Positions 15,351-22,170 of a DNA stretch of 46,171 bases are shown here, piece after piece (the first letter of the stretch is position 1; every line of letters begins with the position of its first letter). The notes beneath the pieces are model-generated. The model saw only the letters and a list, made by a program, of their open reading frames with translations. It did not search any database and had not been told where the DNA came from. The stretch comes from JAFGCL01 sp964492335 (lineage in GTDB: Bacteria > Chloroflexota > Dehalococcoidia > UBA2247 > RBG-13-53-26): assembly GCA_964492335.1 (NCBI GenBank), contig CAZBJX010000018.1, positions 1 to 46,171 on the forward strand, read 5' to 3'. Both the position numbers and the translations under genes were made by a program.

Positions 15351-16091
15351 CTACAGCCCCCCCGCCACTTCCAGGGTGGCCCCGGTCACGTACGACGCCT
15401 CCCGGGAGGCCAGGAACAGAACGCAGGCGGCCACCTCCTCGGCCCTTCCCAGCCGCTTCAGCGGTATCAGGGACTGGTAGGCCTGCTGGGCCTTCTCGGT
15501 CAGGTCTCCGATGAACTCGGTGGCGATGAACCCGGGGGAGACGCAGTTGACGGTGATCCCCCGGGTGGCCACCTCCTTCGCCAGGGACCGCACCAGGCCC
15601 AGTTGGCCGGACTTGGAGGCGGCGTAGTTGGCCTGCCCTTCCCAGCCGAAACGGCCCATGGGGGAGGTGGTCACGATGATCCGCCCGTACCTCTTGCGCA
15701 CCATGGCCATCACCGCGAACTTGCACATGTTGAAGGTGCCGTTGAGGTTGACGTTGACCACGTCCCGCCAGTCGGCCTCCTTCATCATGCCCAGCACCGA
15801 GTCCCGGCGGATGCCGGCGTTGCTGACCAGCACCTCGAAGCTGCCGTGCTTCTCTTCGACGTACCGGTAGAACTCCTCCACCTCTTCGTAGCTGGCCACG
15901 TTGAATCTCCGCAGGTCAAGCCGGTCGGCGTACCGGGCATTCTCCTCCCGGAACTTCTGCGCGGCCGCCTCGTTGGAGGAGTAGCCGGCAATGACCCTGG
16001 CCCCCGCCGCGAGAAGCCCCTGCGAGACCGCCGCACCGATCCCCCTGGTCCCGCCGGTTACGATGGCCGTCTGCCCTGTGAAATCGTGCAC
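15351..16091 (-). CDS. 3-oxoacyl-ACP reductase, FabG-like SDR
   Basis: The 246-aa classical SDR has cofactor motif TGGTRGIG (residues 12-19), the NAG motif (91-93) and catalytic Ser143, Tyr156 and Lys160 (NYAASK). It would reduce the beta-keto group made by the cassette ketosynthase, using NADPH. The C-terminal YVTGATLEVAGG is typical of FabG. Two GTG codons are possible starts. GTG at 16091 was preferred because AAGGAGG stands 6 nt upstream, while for GTG at 16097 the same site is only 1 nt away. It lies 21 bp after the second desaturase-like gene and 2 bp before the dehydratase. Confidence 0.92.
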   Translation of the reverse strand: MHDFTGQTAIVTGGTRGIGAAVSQGLLAAGARVIAGYSSNEAAAQKFREENARYADRLDLRRFNVASYEEVEEFYRYVEEKHGSFEVLVSNAGIRRDSVLGMMKEADWRDVVNVNLNGTFNMCKFAVMAMVRKRYGRIIVTTSPMGRFGWEGQANYAASKSGQLGLVRSLAKEVATRGITVNCVSPGFIATEFIGDLTEKAQQAYQSLIPLKRLGRAEEVAACVLFLASREASYVTGATLEVAGGL

Positions 16092-16112
16092 CGTCACCCT
16101 CCTTGCGCGAGG

Positions 16113-17522
16113 TCAAGACCTCAGGTATTTGTCCACGTTGTTGGCCACGATCACCCCGTAGTTGGCCGCGCCCAGCCAGCCCGACATGATGATGCCCACC
16201 GATCCGGTGTGGAACAGCCCGCCCACCTGGGACGGGAGGCCCATGCTGGTCTTCAGGCCCTCGAACTTGGTGCCGAAGGAGGTCCCGCTGGGGTGAAGCG
16301 TGTATCGTTCGAAGGTCCGGGGGGTGGCCGCCTCCACGTGGTCCGTCTTCTCCCTGACACCCGGGACGTACTTCTCCAGCGCCGCCAGGGTGGACTCGAT
16401 CAGGTCCTTCTTGGCCGCCTGGTACTCCTGCGGCGAAAGCCGGGCCCAGTCATCGTAGTTGGCGTTGGTGGAGGCCACGATGGCGTACATGCCCGACCCG
16501 GGCCGCATGTCCGGGTAGTAGAAGGAGAATGTCCGGCTGGTGATGTCCCGGCTGCGCAGCATCTGCGAGTCCAGCTTCTCGGCCACCGAGGTGAAGAGCA
16601 GGTCCCCGGCGTAGTCGATGGTCTCCCCCTTCCTGATGCCGATGTAGACCTGGCAACTGCTGTTGTTCAGGCGGACCCTGCGGGTCTCTTCCACGAACCC
16701 GGGGTCGAAATGCTCCTCGCCCGCCAGCTTCTGCACCGTGGCCTTCACATTCCCGTTGGACACCACGGCCCGGGCCCTGATCATCCGGCCGTTCACCATC
16801 ACCCCGGTCACCTTCCGGTCCTCCACGACGATCTTCTCCACCAGGCAGCGGGTGCGGATGTCAGCCCCGTTCCTGGCCAGCTCCGCCTGCATCATGCCGA
16901 TGATCTTGTCCGTTCCGCCCTGGAAGATGTAGACGCCCCTGGAGAGGAAGTTGGAGAACACGATGCCGTAGGTTATGGCTTCGTCGTCCAGCGTCGAGCC
17001 GTTGGCGTAGCAGATGGGCTCCATCAGGAAGCGGACGACGTCGTCGCGGCCCGGGAAGTACCTGGCGAACATCTCCCGGGTGGTCATGGTGTGCTCGTCG
17101 TAGAAGTTCATGTTCTTGATGGTGTCCACGAAGTGGTCCACCGTGGCCGCCGCGATGCCGAAGTCCCCGGTCATGGTGCGTTTGAAGTCCCCGGTGTCGT
17201 AGGTGGTGGTGAGAGAGAACTGGGGGTTGTCGAAGCGGACCCCCTTGAGCTGGACGATGCAGCCGGCTATCTCCCGGGTCCAGTACTTGCGGCAGGTCTT
17301 CACCATGCCGTAGGGGAACCCGTGCAGAGAGACATCGAAGATGTGCCCGCCCCTGCGGGCGAACCAGGTGGCCAGGCCGCCCAGATGGTGATGGTGCTCC
17401 AGAAGCAGCACCGACCAGCCGTCCCTGGCCAGCATGTTGGCCGCCGTCAGGCCGCCGAGGCCGCTGCCGATGACGATCGCGTCGTAGCCGGGCCTGGTGT
17501 CCTTGAGCCGATCTTCAGCCAT
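16113..17522 (-). CDS. FAD-dependent oxidoreductase, phytoene desaturase/isomerase-like (2)
   Basis: The 469-aa flavoprotein belongs to the CrtI/CrtISO-like group. An N-terminal FAD dinucleotide-binding motif VIGSGLGGLTAANML (residues ~17-31) is followed by a Glu-His rich end to beta-2 (LLEHHHHLGG). The C-terminal GLFHTGSVGIIMSGWLGAANYGVIVANNV matches the family's second FAD-contact region. Family members desaturate, saturate or isomerise polyene chains. Here it sits inside a fatty-acid-type operon, 15 bp after a second paralogue and 21 bp before fabG, so it probably acts on an ACP-bound or released acyl chain rather than on phytoene. No carotenoid genes are in view. The start is ATG. Confidence 0.85.
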   Translation of the reverse strand: MAEDRLKDTRPGYDAIVIGSGLGGLTAANMLARDGWSVLLLEHHHHLGGLATWFARRGGHIFDVSLHGFPYGMVKTCRKYWTREIAGCIVQLKGVRFDNPQFSLTTTYDTGDFKRTMTGDFGIAAATVDHFVDTIKNMNFYDEHTMTTREMFARYFPGRDDVVRFLMEPICYANGSTLDDEAITYGIVFSNFLSRGVYIFQGGTDKIIGMMQAELARNGADIRTRCLVEKIVVEDRKVTGVMVNGRMIRARAVVSNGNVKATVQKLAGEEHFDPGFVEETRRVRLNNSSCQVYIGIRKGETIDYAGDLLFTSVAEKLDSQMLRSRDITSRTFSFYYPDMRPGSGMYAIVASTNANYDDWARLSPQEYQAAKKDLIESTLAALEKYVPGVREKTDHVEAATPRTFERYTLHPSGTSFGTKFEGLKTSMGLPSQVGGLFHTGSVGIIMSGWLGAANYGVIVANNVDKYLRS

Positions 17523-17537
17523 AAGCCGTGCCTTCCT

Positions 17538-18923
17538 TCAGGTCTTCTGCAGGACGTGGTAGTTGGCCATGGATATGCCGCTCAGCATGGAGCCGACGAT
17601 ACCCAGGAAGCCCTGGTCCGTCCCGCAGATGAAGAGGTTCTCGAGATGGGTGGCGCCATTCTTGATCTTGTCCGGGGCGCCGTAGACCGCCCCGTTGATG
17701 TGCCCCGTGAAGCGGTGGATCGTCCTGGGGGTGAAGACATCGGAGTAGACGATGTGGGACCGGAAGTCCGGGATGATGCGGACCACCTGCTCCAGCGTCT
17801 TCTGCAGCCATGCCTGCTTCTGGGCCTTGTATTCCTCGCTGTCGAGGGCGTTCCACAGGCCGTAGTTGGCCAGGTTGGTCACCCGTATCATGCCCTCCGG
17901 CAGGGGCCGGTCCAGCTGGAAGTTGTTGGGGCAGCAGATGACGCCGCTGCCGACGTTCACCAGGCTGTCCGGCTTGCGGTAGCGGAACCGCTGGGAGGTG
18001 TTGTAGAAGGTGATGGTGGTCTCGTAGCCCAGCTCCGCCGGCTCCCGGTCCAGGACCAGGACCGACTCCACCAGGGACATCTGGCCCTCCGGGACCGGGA
18101 AACGGGCCGGGTCGTAGTCCGTCAGCAGCCTCAGGGTCTCGATGTAGCCGATGGAGGATATGACCCTGGAGGCCGTCAGCACCTCGCCGCTGTCGAGGAC
18201 CGCGGCCTCCACCCGGCCTTTGGCCACCCGCAGGCCCTGCACGCCGTTGCGCAGGCGCAGCACGCCGCCGTGCGACTCGTACTTCTTGACCAGGGTGTCC
18301 AGTATCTGGCGGATCCCGCCCTGCGGACGGGCGAAGCCCTCGCAGTAGATGCCCTTGAACATGATGACGAACTGCCCGAACTCGATGTCGTCCTCCTGGG
18401 CGCTGCCGTAGAACATGAGGGGGCAGAAGATCATGTCGACCAGAAGGGGGTCCGATATGTAGGACTCCACCACCCGGCGGGCGGAAAGCGGCCTGGCGTC
18501 CAGCGCCAGCTCGTCGTATTCGCGGATGGCCCCCACCAGGCGCTGGAAGTTGTCAACCTGGCCGGGGAAGGCGCGGTTGACCTCCTCCACGAAGAAGTTG
18601 AAATCGTTGTTGAAGCGCAGTGTCTTCTCCGGGAATCGGGTGACCGACAGGCGCTGCTGGCGCAGGTCGAAGTCCTCGGGCTGCAGCCTGAGCTGCCGCA
18701 GGAGCTTGGGCAGGGGGGTCAGCCGGACGCCCCGGGGGACGTAGTTGGTCATGGCGTGCAGGCCCACGTCGATGTCGTACGACCTGCGGCGGTAGTAGGA
18801 GCTGAGGCCGCCAACGCGGTAGTGCCTCTCCAGGATGCAGACTCTCTTGTCGAAATACGCCAGCCTGATGCCGGCGGCCAGGCCGGACATCCCTGCTCCG
18901 ATAATCAGAACATCGTAATCCAT
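17538..18923 (-). CDS. FAD-dependent oxidoreductase, phytoene desaturase-like (1)
   Basis: This 461-aa paralogue of the neighbouring flavoprotein has the FAD motif DVLIIGAGMSGLAAGIRLA (residues 4-22), then ILERHYRVGGLSSYY and the family's C-terminal signature ENLFICGTDQGFLGIVGSMLSGISMANY. Identity with its neighbour looks low by eye, so the two likely do different steps, for example desaturation and isomerisation. ATG at 18923 gives the usual short N-terminus before the Rossmann strand; a GTG at 18938 is also possible, and neither has a clear ribosome site. It follows the ACP gene after 116 bp containing a GC hairpin. Confidence 0.85.
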   Translation of the reverse strand: MDYDVLIIGAGMSGLAAGIRLAYFDKRVCILERHYRVGGLSSYYRRRSYDIDVGLHAMTNYVPRGVRLTPLPKLLRQLRLQPEDFDLRQQRLSVTRFPEKTLRFNNDFNFFVEEVNRAFPGQVDNFQRLVGAIREYDELALDARPLSARRVVESYISDPLLVDMIFCPLMFYGSAQEDDIEFGQFVIMFKGIYCEGFARPQGGIRQILDTLVKKYESHGGVLRLRNGVQGLRVAKGRVEAAVLDSGEVLTASRVISSIGYIETLRLLTDYDPARFPVPEGQMSLVESVLVLDREPAELGYETTITFYNTSQRFRYRKPDSLVNVGSGVICCPNNFQLDRPLPEGMIRVTNLANYGLWNALDSEEYKAQKQAWLQKTLEQVVRIIPDFRSHIVYSDVFTPRTIHRFTGHINGAVYGAPDKIKNGATHLENLFICGTDQGFLGIVGSMLSGISMANYHVLQKT

Positions 18924-19008
18924 GGTTGGACCGGACACGCTCAGCAGGGCCCTCGGGGACTGGAAGGCACCCCGGCGGCCCCCCTTGATGACGGCGGGGC
19001 GGAACGGC

Positions 19009-19026
19009 CCCGGCCGGACGGCCGGG
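19009..19026 (-). repeat. Intercistronic hairpin after the ACP gene
   Basis: A 7-bp GC stem CCCGGCC/GGCCGGG (19009-19015 with 19020-19026) has a 4-nt loop and lies just past the ACP stop. It has no T-tract and is more likely an RNA-stabilising or partial attenuation element than a full terminator. It could make ACP mRNA more abundant than that of the downstream enzymes. Confidence 0.45.
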
Positions 19027-19039
19027 AGGGGCTCCAGGT

Positions 19040-19291
19040 CTAGAGGTGGGCCATGCGAGGCTCGAGGTAGGCCACGGCGCTGTCGAGCGTCGCCAGCTTC
19101 ATGTAGTCGTCTTCAGGGACTTCGATGCCGTATCTCTTTCGGAGCTCCATGATGATGTCCAGGAAGTCCATGGAGTCCATCTCCACCTGGTCTCGTATCC
19201 GGACATCACCCTTAAGGTTGCTCAGATCCTCATCTGGCAGTATCTGACCAATCACCTCCAGAATGATGGCCCTGATCTGGCTGGCGGTCAT
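19040..19291 (-). CDS. Acyl carrier protein
   Basis: The 83-aa acidic protein has the carrier signature EMDSMDFLDIIMELRKRYGIEVPEDD, in which Ser40 should carry the phosphopantetheine arm. DSM replaces the common DSL. It holds the growing acyl chain for the cassette's ketosynthase, reductases, dehydratase and possibly the two flavoproteins. ATG at 19291 was chosen because GGGGGA lies ~8 nt upstream; a TTG seven codons earlier overlaps that site. It lies 42 bp after the ketosynthase gene. Being encoded beside a ketosynthase and a PPTase marks it as a dedicated carrier. Confidence 0.93.
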   Translation of the reverse strand: MTASQIRAIILEVIGQILPDEDLSNLKGDVRIRDQVEMDSMDFLDIIMELRKRYGIEVPEDDYMKLATLDSAVAYLEPRMAHL

Positions 19292-19333
19292 GTGCGCGGT
19301 CCCCCTTTCCAATGAGCGAGTGGGTGTGCTTGC

Positions 19334-20572
19334 CTATCCGTCGAATCTCTTGACGACAACGGTGGAGTTAATGCCCAGCATACCAAAAGCATTCTTAAGG
19401 ATGTAGTCGACTTTGTCAACTTTGCGGGCCCTGTTGAGGACCAGGCTGTCGAAGGCGCAGTCCGGGTCAAGGTTGTCTACGTTGATGGTGGGGTGCACTA
19501 CCAGGTCCTGGAAAGAGGGGAGGTTGCCGGCGAGCTCCAGGGCGGCGGCGGCCCCCATGGTGTGCCCGATCATGCACTTGGTGTTGTTCACGTATGCCCG
19601 GGGGCTGTCCCCGAAGACCTGGCGGATGGCCCGGCATTCCTGGGGGTCGCCCTGGGGGGTGCCGGTGGCATGGGTGTTGATGAGGCTGATGGCGTCCGGG
19701 GACAGCCCGGCCTTCTGCAGCGCCAGGCTCATGCACCGGGCCTGCCCCGCGGAGTCGGGCAGGATGAAGTCAAGGGCGTCCGAGTTGATGGCGTAGCCCG
19801 CCACCTCGCCGTATACCCTGGCGGAGCGGGCCAGCGCGGTGCCCAGCCTCTCCAGGACGAAGATGCAGCCCCCCTCGGAGACCACGACGCCGTTGCGGTC
19901 CCTGTCGAAGGGCCGGCAGGCCTTCTCCGGGTCTTCGTGGGAGGCCAGCGCCCCCTCGCTGCGGAAGCTGGCGAAGGCACCGAAGGCGTGGATGGTCTCC
20001 GAGACGCCGCCTCCCAGGGCCAGGTCCACCTCGCCCAGCTGCAGCATCTGGCACCCCTGGATGAGGCCCAGGTTGCCCCCGGCGCAGGCGGCCCCCAGCG
20101 TGTAGTGGGGGCCGGTGATGCCCATGTTGAGGGTCACCTCGCCGGCCGGGTTGTTGGCCACTATCCTGGGGTTGTAGTGATGCGAGACGAACCTGGTGTC
20201 GTAGCTGAACTGGCTGATCTCGTGGATCTGCTTCTCGGTGTCCACGTTTCCGTGCTCGGTGATGCCGATGAAGACGCCCACCCTCGACCGGTCGACGGAG
20301 GCCAGGTCCAGCCCGGCATCGGCTACCGCCTCCCGGCAGCAGTAAATGGAGGTGGACCCGGCCCGGGTCCCGCGGCGCAGTTCCTTCTTCTTCTGGTACT
20401 TCAGGGGGTCGAAGTCGCAGACGCCGGCAATGAGGTCATCCATGAAGCGGACATTGAACTTGCGGATGCCGGACTTGCCGCTCACCAGGCGGCTGCGGAA
20501 CTCCTGGAGGTTGTTGCCGTTTGGCGCGGTCAGCCCCACGCCGGTGATGACGATTCGGTCCCGGTCAGTCAA
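19334..20572 (-). CDS. Beta-ketoacyl-ACP synthase (KAS I/II type)
   Basis: The 412-aa thiolase-fold condensing enzyme has the full Cys-His-His triad: Cys163 in GAACAGGNLG, His301 in NTHATGTPQGD and His337 in KCMIGHTMGAAAALE, with Lys332. It extends an acyl-ACP by two carbons from malonyl-ACP. The sequence around the nucleophile (AACAGG) and the insert SHHYNPRIVANNPAGEV differ from housekeeping FabF, which suggests a specialised chain or partner. The gene is first in the operon. TTG at 20572 follows a run of G and is the only start that gives the usual N-terminus RIVITGVGLTAPNG. No FabH or FabD gene accompanies it. Confidence 0.92.
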   Translation of the reverse strand: MTDRDRIVITGVGLTAPNGNNLQEFRSRLVSGKSGIRKFNVRFMDDLIAGVCDFDPLKYQKKKELRRGTRAGSTSIYCCREAVADAGLDLASVDRSRVGVFIGITEHGNVDTEKQIHEISQFSYDTRFVSHHYNPRIVANNPAGEVTLNMGITGPHYTLGAACAGGNLGLIQGCQMLQLGEVDLALGGGVSETIHAFGAFASFRSEGALASHEDPEKACRPFDRDRNGVVVSEGGCIFVLERLGTALARSARVYGEVAGYAINSDALDFILPDSAGQARCMSLALQKAGLSPDAISLINTHATGTPQGDPQECRAIRQVFGDSPRAYVNNTKCMIGHTMGAAAALELAGNLPSFQDLVVHPTINVDNLDPDCAFDSLVLNRARKVDKVDYILKNAFGMLGINSTVVVKRFDG

Positions 20573-20831
20573 TGCTTGTACCCCCCTAACAGACGCTGCG
20601 CGCTACCATTCAAGTCCAGGCATAATCAAGTCCCGGCCGCCGGGAGGTCCGCCTTGCCCCGCGGCTGATGGCGGCCCGGGTCGGTGCATGGGTGTGCCGG
20701 CATCGACCTCGGGAGAGTGAGTGAGACAGAGCAGGGCTACCTGAGGTTGTCCGCTTCCTGCGGCGCCAACTTGTCCGCCGGAGGGAGCATCCGGACGATC
20801 TCGCCTCCCCGTGGCTTCTGCCAACTCGTTA
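20573..20831 (-). promoter_or_regulatory. Long leader of the fatty-acid-like operon
   Basis: About 250 nt separate the predicted transcription start (~20825) from the ketosynthase start codon. I recognise no riboswitch consensus. On the minus strand a 34-codon ORF (stop at 20737, first ATG overlapping the -10 box) ends in ADKLAPQEADNLR and has protein-like composition. Its ribosome site is poor, so I do not call it a gene. Confidence 0.35.
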
Positions 20832-20861
20832 GAGATACCATATTCCCGCGTGCACTGTCAA
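20832..20861 (-). promoter_or_regulatory. Candidate promoter of the ketosynthase operon
   Basis: On the minus strand, a perfect TTGACA (20861-20856), an 18-bp spacer and TATCTC (20837-20832) preceded by TG (extended -10) form the best promoter upstream of the eight-gene cassette. Confidence 0.5.
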
Positions 20862-20923
20862 CAAGACGGGCCGGCCCGCTGCCCGCGGCCACCCGGCATC
20901 CCGGCGGCCCCGGGCAGGCCCCT

Positions 20924-20952
20924 TTGACAACATGCCGGGCAGGCCATATCAT
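20924..20952 (+). promoter_or_regulatory. Sigma-70 promoter of marC
   Basis: TTGACA (20924-20929), a 17-bp spacer and TATCAT (20947-20952) predict a start near 20959. This favours the ATG at 20990 over that at 20963. Confidence 0.68.
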
Positions 20953-20989
20953 CCGGGTGCGGATGTTTCCGCCCGGGGTGCGCGACACT

Positions 20990-21598
20990 ATGGGAGAGGG
21001 CCTGTTCGGGCAGTTCATCAAGACCTTCGTCCCCCTTTTCATCGTCATCGATGCCATCGGCAACCTGCCGTTTGTCATCGGCCTGAGCGAAGGCATGTCC
21101 CGGGCCCGGCGCCACCGGATGATACTGATGGCCGTGATCACGGCGGCCGCGGTGGGTCTGGCCTTTCTGTTCCTGGGGAGGTTCATCCTGGGCATCATGG
21201 ACATAGACCTGGGAGCCTTCGCCATTGCGGGGGGCCTGATCCTCCTGGTGCTCTCCATCCGGTATGTGATCACCGGCCAGGCGACGGAGGGTGTCAAGGA
21301 GGAGATGGTGGCGGTGGTGCCCATCGGCACGCCGCTGACCGCGGGGCCGGCGACCATCACCACCCTGCTCCTGCTGGTCAACGAGGGCTATCCCCTCTAC
21401 ATGGTGCTCCTGTCCTTCGGCCTCAACATCCTGATAGCCTGGGTGGTCTTCATGTCCAGCGGCTGGCTGGTGGGGTTCCTGGGGCAGGGGGGCATCAAAG
21501 CCCTGGCCAAGGTGTTCAGCCTCCTGTTGGCGGCCATTGCCGTGACCATGATCATCCGCGGGCTGGAAGCGCTAAACGTGCTCCCCGCACGCGCATAG
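20990..21598 (+). CDS. MarC-family integral membrane protein
   Basis: The 202-aa protein has six hydrophobic segments and the MarC family layout: FIKTFVPLFIVIDAIGNLPFVIGL at the N-terminus, a central IAGGLILLVLSIRYVI, VPIGTPLTAGPATITTLLLL, and a final VFSLLLAAIAVTMIIRG. It sits in the inner membrane; the family's transport role is not established. The ATG at 20990 was chosen from promoter spacing (leader ~30 nt). The DUF4416 gene begins 14 bp after its stop, so the pair is probably one transcript. No link to the divergent lipid cassette is evident. Confidence 0.88.
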   Translation: MGEGLFGQFIKTFVPLFIVIDAIGNLPFVIGLSEGMSRARRHRMILMAVITAAAVGLAFLFLGRFILGIMDIDLGAFAIAGGLILLVLSIRYVITGQATEGVKEEMVAVVPIGTPLTAGPATITTLLLLVNEGYPLYMVLLSFGLNILIAWVVFMSSGWLVGFLGQGGIKALAKVFSLLLAAIAVTMIIRGLEALNVLPARA

Positions 21599-21612
21599 AG
21601 TGGAGCTGCAGG

Positions 21613-22170
21613 ATGCCGATGACCGTGAAGCCGCAGCCCGTGAAGGTGTTCGCGGGCCTGCTGACGGCCCACCCATCGGACCTGGCCGGCGTGCGCCGCC
21701 GGCTGGAGGAGCGGCTGGGGCCGGTCGATGTGGAGAGCGGGCTGCTGGACTTCGAGTACACGGACTACTACCGGCCGGAGATGGGCCCCGGGCTGAAGAG
21801 GGCGCTCTGGGGCTTCGCCCGGCTGGAAGGCCCGGAGGCCCTGGTGGACCTGAAGCTCTGTACCAACTGCCTGGAGCAGGCCCTGGCGGTGGACGGCAGG
21901 CGGGTGGTGAACATCGACCCCGGGTACCTGGCGCCGGCCAGGGTCGTCCTGGCCTCGACCAAGGACTTCGCCCACCGCCTCTACCTGGGGAAGGGCATAT
22001 ATGGCGAGGTGACCCTGATGTACCGGAGGAAGGGCTTCCAGCCCCTTCCCTGGACCTACCCCGACTACCGCAGCGAGGCCTACCACCGGTTCTTCCGGGA
22101 GCTGCGCCGCCTGTACCTGGGGCAGCTGGCCTCTCACGGCAGCGTGGTGAACTCCAGGTCGGAGCCGTAG
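21613..22170 (+). CDS. DUF4416 family protein
   Basis: The 185-aa soluble protein matches my memory of the DUF4416 family: KVFAGLLTAHP at the start, FEYTDYYRPEMGPGLKR in the middle, then NIDPGYLAPARVVLASTKDFAHRLYLGKGIYGEVTL and WTYPDYRS near the end. The function of the family is unknown. The conserved Asp, Tyr and His residues hint at an enzyme, but no reaction can be assigned. The ATG start has GGAG ~7 nt upstream. It follows marC by 14 bp and its 3' end overlaps the convergent Fn3-repeat gene by 37 bp. Confidence 0.82.
   Translation: MPMTVKPQPVKVFAGLLTAHPSDLAGVRRRLEERLGPVDVESGLLDFEYTDYYRPEMGPGLKRALWGFARLEGPEALVDLKLCTNCLEQALAVDGRRVVNIDPGYLAPARVVLASTKDFAHRLYLGKGIYGEVTLMYRRKGFQPLPWTYPDYRSEAYHRFFRELRRLYLGQLASHGSVVNSRSEP

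Noticed and set aside
16113..18923. Carotenoid biosynthesis locus
   Set aside because: Both flavoproteins resemble CrtI, but no phytoene synthase, GGPP synthase or cyclase is present and all neighbours are ACP-dependent enzymes.
15603..19043. 1146-codon open frame on the plus strand
   Set aside because: It lies opposite the desaturase, fabG and fabZ genes, all with clear motifs. Its product is rich in His, Gly, Val and Ala with no domain, the usual antisense shadow in high-GC DNA.
20603..20824. 73-codon minus-strand frame in the ketosynthase leader
   Set aside because: No ribosome site and Gly/Pro-rich composition; not called a gene.
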